A stretch of 43,090 bases of DNA from Sediminimonas sp. (lineage in GTDB: Bacteria; Pseudomonadota; Alphaproteobacteria; Rhodobacterales; Rhodobacteraceae): assembly GCF_024637375.1 (NCBI RefSeq), contig NZ_JAGXFK010000059.1, positions 1-43,090 of the forward strand, written 5' to 3'. Shown piece after piece: positions 7,840 through 16,824 of this stretch (positions are counted from its first letter, which is position 1; each line of letters begins with the position of its first letter). The notes below the pieces were generated by a model. The model was not told where the DNA came from, did not search any database, and saw only the letters and a list, made by a program, of their open reading frames with translations. The position numbers and the translations under genes are program-made.

Positions 7840-9204
7840 ATGGTCCGCAAGGTTTTTGGTACCGATGGTGTGCGCGGTGAGGCAAACACCTACCCAATGA
7901 CCGCCGAGATGGCGCTCAGGCTCGGCGCGGCGGCCGGGCGGTTTTTTCGCCGCGACCACTCCAACGGTCACCGCGTGGTGATCGGCAAGGATACGCGGCT
8001 GTCGGGTTACATGATCGAGAACGCGCTGACGGCCGGCCTGACCTCGACGGGCATGAACGTTCTCTTGCTGGGGCCGGTGCCGACGCCGGCGGTCGGGTTC
8101 CTGACGCGGTCGATGCGAGCCGATCTCGGCGTGATGATCTCGGCCAGCCACAACCCGCATCAGGACAACGGCATCAAGTTCTTCGGTCCCGACGGTTTCA
8201 AGCTGTGTGACGCCGCCGAGCACGAGATCGAGCAGTTCCTCGCCGACGAGATCAAACCCGCAGAGCCCGGCAATATCGGCCGCGCGCGCCGCATCGACGA
8301 CGCCGGCGGCCGGTACGTGGAATATGCCAAGACGACCTTCCCGCGGCGCAAGCGCCTGACCGGGCTCAAGGTGGTTGTGGATTGCGCCAACGGGGCGGCC
8401 TACAAGGTGGCGCCCCAGGTTCTATGGGAACTGGGGGCCGAGGTGGTGACTCTCGGCGTTGCGCCTGACGGCACCAACATCAACAGCGAATGCGGCTCGA
8501 CCCGACCCGAGGCCGCGGCGCGGCTGGTGCGTGAAAGCGGCGCCGACCTTGGCTTGTGCCTGGATGGCGATGCCGACCGCCTGATTGCGCTGGATGAAAC
8601 CGGCCATGTCGCCGATGGCGATCAGATCATGGCGCTGTTCGCCGGGCTCTGGGCCGATGCGGGGCGTCTTGCCAACGGGACGCTGGTGACAACGGTGATG
8701 TCGAACCTCGGGCTGGAGCGCTTTATGCACGGTCGCGGCCTTGCGCTGGAACGCACAAAGGTGGGCGATCGTTATGTCGTAGAGCGGATGCGCGAAGGCG
8801 GATTCAACCTCGGCGGCGAGCAATCGGGCCATATCGTGATGACCGATTTCACCACCACTGGCGACGGCCTGATCGCCGGGTTGCAGTTGCTCGCCGCAAT
8901 GGTGGAGACCGGCAAGCAGGCAAGCGCGCTTTTGGATAATTTCACGCCTGTGCCGCAGCACCTGGAAAACCTGACCATCGACGCCGGCGCGGCGCCGCTG
9001 GCCTCTGACATGGTACGCGGGGTAATCGCCGAGCAGGAAAAGCGCCTTGCAGGGATGGGGCGGCTGGTGATCCGACCTTCCGGAACCGAGCCCCTGATCC
9101 GGGTCATGGTCGAATGCGAGGACGAGGCGCTGATGCATGAGGTTGTCGAGATCGTGTCCGAAGCGATACGCGACGACGCGACATCCGCCGCCCTGTCGGC
9201 CTGA
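7840..9204 (+). CDS. glmM: Phosphoglucosamine mutase
   Basis: GlmM converts glucosamine 6-phosphate to glucosamine 1-phosphate on the way to UDP-GlcNAc. The 454-residue protein has all four phosphohexomutase motifs: the active-site serine S103 in [12 protein letters not shown], which is phosphorylated in the active enzyme; the metal loop DGDADR; the sugar-binding GEQSGH; and the C-terminal phosphate loop [11 protein letters not shown]. The N-terminal [12 protein letters not shown] is diagnostic. ATG 7840 is chosen over in-frame GTG 7825 and ATG 7828 because GGAGG lies 5 bases before it and the protein then begins at the family's usual point. It leads glmU and glmS, giving the whole pathway in one locus. 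Confidence 0.97.
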   Translation: MVRKVFGTDGVRGEANTYPMTAEMALRLGAAAGRFFRRDHSNGHRVVIGKDTRLSGYMIENALTAGLTSTGMNVLLLGPVPTPAVGFLTRSMRADLGVMISASHNPHQDNGIKFFGPDGFKLCDAAEHEIEQFLADEIKPAEPGNIGRARRIDDAGGRYVEYAKTTFPRRKRLTGLKVVVDCANGAAYKVAPQVLWELGAEVVTLGVAPDGTNINSECGSTRPEAAARLVRESGADLGLCLDGDADRLIALDETGHVADGDQIMALFAGLWADAGRLANGTLVTTVMSNLGLERFMHGRGLALERTKVGDRYVVERMREGGFNLGGEQSGHIVMTDFTTTGDGLIAGLQLLAAMVETGKQASALLDNFTPVPQHLENLTIDAGAAPLASDMVRGVIAEQEKRLAGMGRLVIRPSGTEPLIRVMVECEDEALMHEVVEIVSEAIRDDATSAALSA

Positions 9205-9278
9205 GCGTCCTGCCGGGCTTGGCAACGCAGACCCGAGAGACTAACACCATTGCACCGAAGCCGAGGCGAAGTTCCCGC

Positions 9279-10652
9279 ATGTCCCTGTCATTGATCATTC
9301 TTGCCGCCGGACGCGGCACCCGCATGGTGTCGGACCTGCCGAAGGTGCTGCACGAGGTGGCAGACCTGCCGCTGGTCGGGCATGCGATGGCGGCCGGCGC
9401 AGCGCTGCGCCCGGAGCGTTGCGTCGTCGTTACCGGCCATGGCGCCGACCGGGTGGCAAGCTGCGTGCAGGCGCTGAACCCCGAGGTGCGGCTCGCCCAT
9501 CAGGCTGAACAGAAGGGCACCGCGCACGCCGTGGCGCAGGCTGGCGCGGCGCTTGACGGGTTTTCCGGCGATGCCATCGTTCTGTACGGCGACACCCCGT
9601 TTATCCGGCCCGAAACCCTGCAAGCCATGCAAGCGCGGCGCCGGACCGGCGCAGACGTTGTGGTTCTGGGTTTCGAGGCTGCCGAGCCGGGCCGCTACGG
9701 CCGCCTGATTGTCGAGGATGGCAGCCTGACCCGTATCGTCGAGGCAAAGGACGCGACCGAGGCCGAACTGGCGGTGCGGCTGTGCAACTCGGGCGTGATC
9801 TGCGCCGATTGGGCTACCATGCGCGCCTTGATTGATCGGGTCGGCAACGACAACGCAAGCAAGGAATATTACCTGACCGACATCATCGGCCTGGCCGCGT
9901 CTGACGGCCTGCACTGCGTTGTCGAGCAGTGCGACGAGGCCGAGACGATGGGCATCAATTCACGCGCCGAACTGGCCCGCGCCGAGGCGACATTCCAGGC
10001 CGCGGCGCGCACGCAGGCAATGGCCGAGGGGGCGACCTTGACCGCCCCCGACACCGTGTTCCTGTCTCATGACACGCGGCTTGGCCACGATGTCACGATC
10101 GAGCCGCACGTCGTGCTTGGCCCCGGCGTAACGGTCGCCGATGGCGCCCGGCTGCGCGCTTTCAGCCACCTGGAAGGGTGCGAGGTGGGTTCCGGTGCGG
10201 TCGTCGGGCCCTATGCGCGGGTGCGGCCCGGCACGCGCGTGGGCGCGGGGGCGCGCATCGGTAATTTCGTGGAAACCAAGAGCGCCAACCTGGGCAAAGG
10301 CGCCAAGATCAACCACTTGTCGTATATCGGCGATGCGGAGATCGGCGCCGATGCCAATATCGGCGCCGGGACCATCACCTGTAATTACGATGGCGTCTTC
10401 AAGCATCGCACCGAGGTCGGCGCCGGTGCCTTCATCGGCACCAATACCGCCCTGGTTGCGCCGGTCGCGGTGGGTGCGGGAGCGATGACAGCAGCCGGGT
10501 CCGTGATCACCGCGGACGTGCCCGATGGCGCGCTGGGGATCGCGCGTGCGCAGCAGGTGAACAAGCCCGGATTGGCACGCCGGCTGCGCGAGAAATTGCT
10601 GGCGCTCAAGGCGAAGCTGGCGGCGAATGACAATATTTCATCGGATGGATAA
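9279..10652 (+). CDS. glmU: Bifunctional N-acetylglucosamine-1-phosphate uridyltransferase / glucosamine-1-phosphate acetyltransferase
   Basis: The 457-residue protein has two domains. The N-terminal pyrophosphorylase shows LAAGRGTRM (about residues 8-16) with the L-P-K-V-L-H lysine loop, the Y-G-D-T-P metal site and the N-S-G-V segment. The C-terminal left-handed beta-helix consists of hexapeptide repeats from about residue 255, with the NFVETKSA, NHLSYIGDA and GTITCNYDG segments that build the acetyl-CoA site. It makes UDP-GlcNAc from glucosamine 1-phosphate for peptidoglycan and lipid A. ATG 9279 is chosen because it starts directly at the nucleotide-binding strand. A 74-base gap separates it from glmM, and only three bases separate it from glmS. 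Confidence 0.97.
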   Translation: MSLSLIILAAGRGTRMVSDLPKVLHEVADLPLVGHAMAAGAALRPERCVVVTGHGADRVASCVQALNPEVRLAHQAEQKGTAHAVAQAGAALDGFSGDAIVLYGDTPFIRPETLQAMQARRRTGADVVVLGFEAAEPGRYGRLIVEDGSLTRIVEAKDATEAELAVRLCNSGVICADWATMRALIDRVGNDNASKEYYLTDIIGLAASDGLHCVVEQCDEAETMGINSRAELARAEATFQAAARTQAMAEGATLTAPDTVFLSHDTRLGHDVTIEPHVVLGPGVTVADGARLRAFSHLEGCEVGSGAVVGPYARVRPGTRVGAGARIGNFVETKSANLGKGAKINHLSYIGDAEIGADANIGAGTITCNYDGVFKHRTEVGAGAFIGTNTALVAPVAVGAGAMTAAGSVITADVPDGALGIARAQQVNKPGLARRLREKLLALKAKLAANDNISSDG

Positions 10653-10655
10653 ATC

Positions 10656-12476
10656 ATGTGCGGAATAGTCGGCGTTCTGGGGCGGCATCAGGCCGCGCCG
10701 ATCCTTGTCGAAGGGTTGAAGATGCTCGAATACCGGGGCTACGACAGTGCCGGGATCGCAACGGTGAACGATGGCCGGCTGGACCGGCGCCGCGCCATGG
10801 GCAAGCTGGTGAATCTGTCGGATTTGCTGGTACACGAGCCGCTGTCGGGCACCGCCGGGATCGGCCATACGCGCTGGGCCACCCACGGCGCTGCCAACAT
10901 GGGCAACGCCCACCCCCACGCGCGCGGGCGCGTCGCGGTGGTACATAACGGCATCATCGAGAACTTCCGCGAGCTGCGCGCCTTCCTGTCGCAGCATCAG
11001 GTGACACCCGAAACCGACACCGACACCGAAACCGTGGCGATGCTGTGCAACTGGCATCTCGACCAGGGGCTCGACCCGGTCGAGGCGGCCAAGGCCACGG
11101 TGGCCCGTCTCGAAGGGGCCTATGCGCTGTGTTTCCTGTTCGACGGCGAAGAGGACCTGATCGTTGCCGCGCGCAAGGGCAGCCCGCTGGCAGTTGGGTG
11201 GGGCGAGAACGAGATGTACGTGGGATCGGACGCGCTGGCGCTGGCGCCGATGACCGACGAGATCACCTACCTCGAAGAGGGCGACATCGCGATCGTGCGG
11301 CGCAGCGGCGCCGCGTTCCTTGACGCCGATCAACACCCGGTCGAGCGCCCGCGCAAACGCGTGCGCGTCAACGCAAGGGCGGCCGACAAGGGCGGATACA
11401 AGCATTTCATGGCCAAGGAGATCGCCGAGCAGCCCCTCGTTCTGGGCGAGGCGCTGGAATACTACCTGCGCGACCAGGACGGGCGCGAGTTGTTGCGTGA
11501 CAGCGTCGATTTCACCGGAATCGACCGCGTCGTGATCGTGGCGTGCGGAACCGCGGCGCTGGCCGGCGCGGTGGCGAAATACTGGTTCGAACGACTGGCC
11601 GACCTGCCGGTGGAGGTGGATATCGCGTCGGAGTTCCGTTACCGCGAGCCGCCGGTATCCAAGGCCACCATGGCGGTATTCGTCAGCCAGTCGGGCGAGA
11701 CCGCCGACACCCTGGCGGCGCTGCGGTATTGCGTCGGTAAGGCGGCGCGGATCGTGTCGATCGTGAATGTGCCCGAAAGCTCGATCGCACGGGAAAGCGA
11801 TGTCACCCTGCCGATCCTGGCCGGGCCCGAGATCGGCGTTGCCTCGACCAAGGCGTTCACCTGCCAGCTGACCGTGCTGGCGGTCATGGCACTGCACGCC
11901 GCGCAGCAGCGCGGTACGCAGACCCCCGACCGCATCGAGGCGCTGGAGGCGCAGTTGCGCCATGTGCCCGGCATGGTGAGCGAGGCGATGCGCTGCGAGC
12001 CGCAGATTCAGGCGATCAGCGCCCAGTTGGCACGCCGGCGCGATGCGCTGTTCCTTGGCCGCGGGGCAATGTACCCGCTGGCGCTGGAGGGGGCGCTGAA
12101 GCTCAAGGAGATCAGCTATATCCATGCCGAGGGCTATGCCAGCGGCGAGTTGAAACACGGCCCCATCGCGCTGATAGACGAGGACATGCCGGTCGTGGTC
12201 ATGGCCCCCTTTGACGCGCTGTTCGACAAGACCGTGTCGAACATGCACGAGGTCATGGCGCGCGGCGGGCAGATCCTGATGATCTCGGACGCGCGCGGCC
12301 TGCATGAGGCAGGCGAAGACCTGTGGAACGGGGTCGAGATGCCCACCTTCGACAGCATTTTCGCGCCCATCGTCTATGCCGTACCGGTGCAGTTGCTGGC
12401 CTATCACACCGCGGTGGAAAAGGGCACCGATGTGGATCAGCCGCGCAACCTGGCCAAGTCGGTCACGGTGGAATAG
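10656..12476 (+). CDS. glmS: Glutamine-fructose-6-phosphate aminotransferase (isomerizing)
   Basis: GlmS makes glucosamine 6-phosphate from fructose 6-phosphate and glutamine. The 606-residue protein begins MCGIVGV, so Cys2 becomes the N-terminal nucleophile of the glutaminase domain after Met removal. The GHTRWATHG, HNGIIEN and GSDALAL segments complete that domain. Two SIS isomerase domains follow, with the CGTA(A) and SQSGETADT phosphosugar motifs and STKAFTCQL in the first and GRGAMYPLALEGALKLKE in the second. The C-terminus DQPRNLAKSVTVE is the usual channel-capping tail. It lies three bases after glmU, so translational coupling is likely. I see no glmS ribozyme, as expected for a proteobacterium and for a gene inside an operon. 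Confidence 0.98.
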   Translation: MCGIVGVLGRHQAAPILVEGLKMLEYRGYDSAGIATVNDGRLDRRRAMGKLVNLSDLLVHEPLSGTAGIGHTRWATHGAANMGNAHPHARGRVAVVHNGIIENFRELRAFLSQHQVTPETDTDTETVAMLCNWHLDQGLDPVEAAKATVARLEGAYALCFLFDGEEDLIVAARKGSPLAVGWGENEMYVGSDALALAPMTDEITYLEEGDIAIVRRSGAAFLDADQHPVERPRKRVRVNARAADKGGYKHFMAKEIAEQPLVLGEALEYYLRDQDGRELLRDSVDFTGIDRVVIVACGTAALAGAVAKYWFERLADLPVEVDIASEFRYREPPVSKATMAVFVSQSGETADTLAALRYCVGKAARIVSIVNVPESSIARESDVTLPILAGPEIGVASTKAFTCQLTVLAVMALHAAQQRGTQTPDRIEALEAQLRHVPGMVSEAMRCEPQIQAISAQLARRRDALFLGRGAMYPLALEGALKLKEISYIHAEGYASGELKHGPIALIDEDMPVVVMAPFDALFDKTVSNMHEVMARGGQILMISDARGLHEAGEDLWNGVEMPTFDSIFAPIVYAVPVQLLAYHTAVEKGTDVDQPRNLAKSVTVE

Positions 12477-12485
12477 CGCGCCGTG

Positions 12486-12893
12486 ATGAGCAAGTGGAGC
12501 ATCGCCGGGATCCGATCCATAGCTGCACGGTGCCTGCGCAACCGGCGGATGATTCGCCTAGTCGCGGTGGTCTGGGCCCTGGCGTTGGCGGTCGTGATGC
12601 TGCTGCCGTCTGACTCTCTGCCCCAGGCCCCCGGCGGCGACAAGTTGCATCACCTGGTTTCATTTGCCGTTCTGGGGTGCATCGTGGCGCTTGGCTGTCC
12701 CCACAGGTTGATCGTGGCGATCGGCTTCGCGGCGATTTACGGCGCCGTGCTGGAGTTCTTGCAACCCCTGACGGGGCGCAATGCCGAACTGGGCGACGTC
12801 ATCGCCGACGTTTCCGGCGCGGTTCTGGGCGTGGGGCTGGCGTTGTTGCTGATCCGCGTGGTGGCGCAAGCCAGACCTGGATCTACCAACTGA
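12486..12893 (+). CDS. VanZ-like family membrane protein
   Basis: This small hydrophobic protein (135 residues from ATG 12486) has about four predicted transmembrane segments. It shows the VanZ-like signatures G-G-D-K-L-H-H after the first helix and an E-F-L-Q...G-R-N-A-E-L-G-D-V-I-A-D-V segment before the last helix. VanZ relatives are associated with glycopeptide tolerance in Gram-positives, but in Proteobacteria their role is unknown. The start is uncertain: GTG 12483 or a later ATG at 12549 (MIRLVAVVW) is also possible, and the first 20 residues are basic and weakly conserved-looking. It follows glmS by nine bases and may be co-transcribed. Confidence 0.82.
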   Translation: MSKWSIAGIRSIAARCLRNRRMIRLVAVVWALALAVVMLLPSDSLPQAPGGDKLHHLVSFAVLGCIVALGCPHRLIVAIGFAAIYGAVLEFLQPLTGRNAELGDVIADVSGAVLGVGLALLLIRVVAQARPGSTN

Positions 12894-13059
12894 TTGCCGG
12901 GCGGGAGTGGGCCACCAACATGAACCTGATCAAGCCCGCCGTGGACAAGGTCGGCCAACATCGACAGCACCATGCGTGCGCCATTGAATTGTCGGCGCGT
13001 GATTTCCGGCCGACAATGCAGGTGGACAGCAGCCACCGCCCGAGATAGGACGCGCGATC

Positions 13060-13536
13060 ATGGCCAAGCCGAAAGAGTCGACCAATTACAAAGTGATTGC
13101 GGAAAACCGCCGGGCGCGGTTCGACTATGCGATCGAAGAGGATCTCGAATGCGGGATCATCCTCGAAGGCTCCGAGGTGAAATCGCTGCGCCAGGGCGGT
13201 GCCAACATCGCCGAAAGCTATGCCGCCGTCGAGGATGGCGAGTTGTGGCTGATTAACAGCCACATCCCGCAATACGAACAGGCCAGGACTTTCAAGCACG
13301 AGGAACGCCGCCGCCGCAAGCTTTTGGCCTCGCGCAAGGAGCTGGCGCGACTGTGGAACGCCACGCAGCGCAAGGGGCTGACGCTGGTGCCGCTGGTGCT
13401 GTATTTCAACCATCGTGGTATCGCCAAGATCAAGATCGGTGTCGCCAAAGGCAAGAAGACGCACGACAAGCGCGAAACGGCCGCCAAGCGCGACTGGAAC
13501 CGCCAGAAGCAGCGCCTGCTGAAGGATCACGGGTAA
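13060..13536 (+). CDS. smpB: SsrA-binding protein
   Basis: SmpB binds tmRNA and delivers it to stalled ribosomes for trans-translation. The 158-residue protein has the OB-fold core with [10 protein letters not shown], the [17 protein letters not shown] segment, the N-S-H-I-P-Q-Y segment and the [10 protein letters not shown] segment. The basic C-terminal tail with [10 protein letters not shown]...KRDW inserts in the mRNA channel. Length and motifs are typical. AGGA at 13047-13050 with a 9-base spacer supports the start. The tmRNA gene itself is not in this window. The 166-base gap before it holds nothing I can name. Confidence 0.97.
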   Translation: MAKPKESTNYKVIAENRRARFDYAIEEDLECGIILEGSEVKSLRQGGANIAESYAAVEDGELWLINSHIPQYEQARTFKHEERRRRKLLASRKELARLWNATQRKGLTLVPLVLYFNHRGIAKIKIGVAKGKKTHDKRETAAKRDWNRQKQRLLKDHG

Positions 13537-13552
13537 GGGTGCGCGCCCCCCC

Positions 13553-13594
13553 GTCGCGCGCGACTCCCCCCGGGGTGTTTCGGGCAAGATGAAA
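13553..13594. repeat. Dispersed AAGATGAA element, copy 1
   Basis: Just after smpB a self-complementary GTCGCGCGCGAC (13553-13564) is followed by a run of six C (13566-13571) and the core GGGGTGTTTCGGGCAAGATGAA to 13593. The same architecture of G/C hairpin, C-run and G-A-G-T-A-like box ending AAGATGAAR recurs at 21399-21439 and 30602-30671. This copy is the most diverged of the three. It lies between two plus-strand genes, whereas the other two abut the 3' ends of minus-strand genes. Confidence 0.6.
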
Positions 13595-13678
13595 TTGCGC
13601 CATGTCCGCGGGCGGGCCGGACTTGCCCTTGAGTGCCCCCCGATGTAGGCAAGGATGAACGCAATAACGGGGGTCCGA

Positions 13679-14536
13679 ATGGCGCATGACGATCCGAGAA
13701 CGATGGTTTCGACCGACTGGTTGGCCGCGCATATCAAGGATCCCGATCTGCGGATCCTGGATGCGACCTGGTTCATGCCCGACGATGGCCGCGATGCACG
13801 GGCGGAATACCGGGCCTGCCACATTCCGGGGGCGCGGTTCTTCGACATCGACGAGATCAGCGATCACCGGTCGGACCTGCCGCACATGGTGCCGCCGGTC
13901 GAGAAATTCATGTCGCGGTTGCGGGCGATGGGCGTGGGCGATGGTCACCAGGTGGTGGTCTACGATGCGCTGGGGCTGTTTTCGGCGGCGCGGGTGTGGT
14001 GGCTGTTCCGGCTCATGGGCCAGCCCGACATCGCGGTACTCGACGGTGGCCTGCCGAAATGGGTGGCCGAGGGGCGCGAGGTGGAAGATCTGCCGCCGAT
14101 GGTGCGCGACCGCCACATGACGGTGCGCCGTCAGAACCAAATGGTCAGGGATGTCACGCAGGTCGCCGCCGCTTCGAAACTGGGCGATCACGAGATCCTC
14201 GATGCGCGCTCGCCGGGCCGCTTCACGGGCCGCGAGGACGAGCCGCGCCCCGGTCTGCGCAAGGGCCATGTGCCGGGATCACGCAACGTGCACTACCGGG
14301 ATTTGCTGAACGCCGACGGCACCATGAAATCGCCCGAAGACCTGCGCGCCATGTTCGATGCCGCCGGTGTCGACCTGGGCAAGCCCGCCATCACCACCTG
14401 CGGGTCGGGCGTGACCGCTGCGATCATCAACCTTGCGCTGGAACGCATCGGCAAGACCGATCATTCGCTTTATGACGGGTCATGGGCGGAATGGGGCGCC
14501 TTCCCCACCGTGCCTGTCGCTACTGGAGACACCTGA
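13679..14536 (+). CDS. sseA: 3-mercaptopyruvate sulfurtransferase (two-domain rhodanese)
   Basis: The 285-residue protein has two rhodanese domains. The N-terminal domain is inactive and carries V-S-T-D-W-L, the P-G-A-R-F-F-D-I-D segment and the V-V-V-Y-D segment. The C-terminal domain has the active-site Cys241 in CGSGVTA, the loop that distinguishes mercaptopyruvate sulfurtransferases from thiosulfate rhodaneses. It moves sulfur from 3-mercaptopyruvate to thiols or cyanide, giving pyruvate. ATG 13679 is preferred over ATG 13655 because a run of five G ends about 5 bases before it and homologues start near this point. Only one base separates it from the aminotransferase gene downstream, implying a common transcript. 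Confidence 0.93.
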   Translation: MAHDDPRTMVSTDWLAAHIKDPDLRILDATWFMPDDGRDARAEYRACHIPGARFFDIDEISDHRSDLPHMVPPVEKFMSRLRAMGVGDGHQVVVYDALGLFSAARVWWLFRLMGQPDIAVLDGGLPKWVAEGREVEDLPPMVRDRHMTVRRQNQMVRDVTQVAAASKLGDHEILDARSPGRFTGREDEPRPGLRKGHVPGSRNVHYRDLLNADGTMKSPEDLRAMFDAAGVDLGKPAITTCGSGVTAAIINLALERIGKTDHSLYDGSWAEWGAFPTVPVATGDT

Positions 14537-14537
14537 G

Positions 14538-15722
14538 ATGTTCGCAAACCTGCACGAACAACCCGCCGACAAGATCCTGCAACTGATGCAGAAGTTCAAG
14601 GACGACCCGCGCGAGGACAAGATCGACCTCGGGGTGGGTGTCTACAAGAACGCCGAGGGCGTGACCCCGGTGATGCGCGCCGTGAAAGCCGCCGAGAAAC
14701 AGCTTTGGCAGGACCAGACGACCAAGGCCTATGTCGGGCTGGCGGGTGACCCGGCCTTCGGCGATGCGATGGTCGATCTGGTGCTGGGCGATGCGGTGGA
14801 TCGTGCCCAGGTGGCCGCCGCGGCCACGCCGGGCGGCACCGGCGCGGTGCGCCAGGCGTTCGAGGCGATCCGCATGGCCAACCCCGATGCGCGCATCTTC
14901 GTATCCGATCCGACATGGCCCAACCACCTGAGCATCCTCAAGTTCATGGAGATGCCCACGCTCAGCTACCGCTATTTCGACAGCGCCACCGGCGGTGTCG
15001 ATTTCGACGGCATGATGGCCGACCTGGAACAGGTGCAGGCGGGCGACGTGATTCTGCTGCACGGCTGCTGCCACAACCCCACCGGCGCCAACCTCAACCT
15101 GACGCAGTGGCAAGAGGTCATCGACCTGATGCTGAAGAAGGGCGCGATGCCGATGATCGACATCGCCTACCAGGGCTTTGGCGACGGGTTGGAGGAAGAC
15201 GCCAAAGCTACGCGGCTGGTGGCCTCGATGGTGCCCGAATGCCTGATCGCGGCAAGCTGTTCCAAGAATTTCGGCGTCTACCGCGAACGCACCGGTATCC
15301 TGATGGCGGTGGCGCACGACACCGGCTTGCGGGGGTTGACGCAGGGTACGCTGAACTACTTGAATCGGCAGAACTATTCCTTTCCCCCAGATCACGGCGC
15401 GCGGGTGGTGACGATGATCCTGCGCGACGATGCGCTGCGTGCCGACTGGGCGGCGGAACTGGAGGATGTGCGCAACTCGATGCTGGGCCTGCGCGAGCAA
15501 CTGGCCGATGAATTGAGGCGGCTGTCGGGGTCCGACCGGTTCGGATTCATCGCGCAGCACCGTGGCATGTTCTCGCGGCTGGGTACGACGCCCGACAAGG
15601 TGGAAGAGCTGCGCGAGAAGCACGCGATCTACATGGTGGGTGATTCGCGGTTGAATATCGCGGGGCTGAACCGCGACACCGTGCCAATCCTCGCCAAGGC
15701 GATCATCGACTGCGGGATTTGA
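14538..15722 (+). CDS. Aromatic amino acid / aspartate aminotransferase (class I, subgroup I-alpha)
   Basis: This 394-residue PLP enzyme belongs to the AspC/TyrB group. It has the N-terminal I-D-L-G-V-G-V-Y-K segment, a TPGGTGAVR phosphate-site loop, the SDPTWPNH segment, GCCHNPTGANL, D-I-A-Y-Q-G-F-G-D-G, the Schiff-base Lys243 in SCSKNFGVYRERTG and a C-terminal R-L-N-I-A-G-L with the substrate-carboxylate arginine. It transfers amino groups between aspartate or aromatic amino acids and 2-oxoglutarate. TyrB-like versus AspC-like specificity cannot be decided by eye, so no symbol is given. Its position directly after sseA suggests it may also supply 3-mercaptopyruvate by cysteine transamination. 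Confidence 0.93.
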   Translation: MFANLHEQPADKILQLMQKFKDDPREDKIDLGVGVYKNAEGVTPVMRAVKAAEKQLWQDQTTKAYVGLAGDPAFGDAMVDLVLGDAVDRAQVAAAATPGGTGAVRQAFEAIRMANPDARIFVSDPTWPNHLSILKFMEMPTLSYRYFDSATGGVDFDGMMADLEQVQAGDVILLHGCCHNPTGANLNLTQWQEVIDLMLKKGAMPMIDIAYQGFGDGLEEDAKATRLVASMVPECLIAASCSKNFGVYRERTGILMAVAHDTGLRGLTQGTLNYLNRQNYSFPPDHGARVVTMILRDDALRADWAAELEDVRNSMLGLREQLADELRRLSGSDRFGFIAQHRGMFSRLGTTPDKVEELREKHAIYMVGDSRLNIAGLNRDTVPILAKAIIDCGI

Positions 15723-15785
15723 TGGGCACCAGCAGAAGCAGCGGTTCTCAAGGGGCGCGCCCGTGAGATTCCTGCAAGCGGCGGT

Positions 15786-16658
15786 TCAGAGCAGCCCGGC
15801 GTGGCGCAGGCCGGCGTCGAGCCGGGCCTTGGTGTCATCGCTCGGTTCGACAAGCGGCAGGCGCACCTCGGCGCTGCACAGCCCCAGCCGTGACATGGCG
15901 TATTTCACGCCCACCACGCCCGGTTCGGTGAACACCGCGTCGTGCAACGGCATCAGCCGGTCGAGCAACTCCAGCGCCTTTGTGTAGTCGCCTTCCAGCG
16001 TGGCGGCCTGGAACTCGGCGCACAGGCGCGGCGCCACGTTGGCGGTGACGGAAATGCAGCCCACCCCGCCATGCGCGTTGAAGCCCAGGGCTGTGGCGTC
16101 CTCGCCCGAAAGCTGGACGAAATCGGGGCCACAGGTGATGCGGGTGCGCGGCACGCGGGCCAGGTCGCCGGTGGCGTCCTTGACACCCGCGATACGCGGC
16201 AGTTTGGCCAGTTCGCCCATGGTGTCGGGGCTCATGTCGATGACCGAGCGGCCGGGGATGTTGTAGATGATGATCGGCAGGTTGCAGGCGTCATGCACGG
16301 CCTTGAAATGGGCGTAAAGCCCGGCCTGCGTGGGCTTGTTGTAATAGGGTGTCACGACAAGCGCGGCGTCTGCGCCCACCTCTTCGGCGTGGCGGATCAG
16401 GCGGATGCCTTCATGGGTGCTGTTCGACCCGGCGCCGGCGATCACCGGGATACGCCCGGCGGCGGCCTTGACCACCTCTTCGACGACGCGCTCGTGCTCG
16501 CGGTGGCTGAGCGTGGGGCTCTCGCCCGTGGTGCCCACCGGGACCAGCCCCGACGACCCTTCGGCGACGTGCCAGTTCACCAGCTTGTGCAGCGTCTCCA
16601 GATCCAGCTCGCCGTTCGTGAACGGCGTTACCAGTGCGGGAATGGACCCTTTGAACAT
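15786..16658 (-). CDS. dapA: 4-hydroxy-tetrahydrodipicolinate synthase
   Basis: DapA condenses aspartate semialdehyde with pyruvate in the first committed step to diaminopimelate and lysine. The 290-residue TIM-barrel protein carries the GTTGESPTL motif, the YYNKPTQ segment, Tyr132 in IIYNIPGRS, and the Schiff-base Lys160 in AGVKDATGD, all in the expected places. Residue numbering agrees with well-studied homologues to within one. The frame is open far upstream, but that part is a shadow of slt on the other strand; the ATG at 16658 gives the canonical [13 protein letters not shown] start. It is divergent from slt, with a 166-base intergenic region. Confidence 0.97.
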   Translation of the reverse strand: MFKGSIPALVTPFTNGELDLETLHKLVNWHVAEGSSGLVPVGTTGESPTLSHREHERVVEEVVKAAAGRIPVIAGAGSNSTHEGIRLIRHAEEVGADAALVVTPYYNKPTQAGLYAHFKAVHDACNLPIIIYNIPGRSVIDMSPDTMGELAKLPRIAGVKDATGDLARVPRTRITCGPDFVQLSGEDATALGFNAHGGVGCISVTANVAPRLCAEFQAATLEGDYTKALELLDRLMPLHDAVFTEPGVVGVKYAMSRLGLCSAEVRLPLVEPSDDTKARLDAGLRHAGLL

Positions 16659-16824
16659 AACACGCTCCCTTGATCGTTCGTCTTGCCGGCGCGCCATGTG
16701 CGCCCCGGTATTGCGCAGCCTGCCGCCGACCCGGTGGCTTGGGCAAGTTCGTGAATTGCCGCGCCCCCGGTGCGCGGGTAATCTGGCGCTGTCTATCCCC
16801 TGTCGGATTAGAAAGGCAAGACGC

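Noticed and set aside
7493-7840. tRNA-Thr as an integration site of a mobile element
   Set aside because: No integrase, no repeat of the tRNA 3' end in the window, and glmM follows directly.
12894-13059. Possible small RNA or gene between the VanZ-like gene and smpB
   Set aside because: No hairpin with T-run, no promoter pair and no supported reading frame; short frames there lack ribosome-binding sites.
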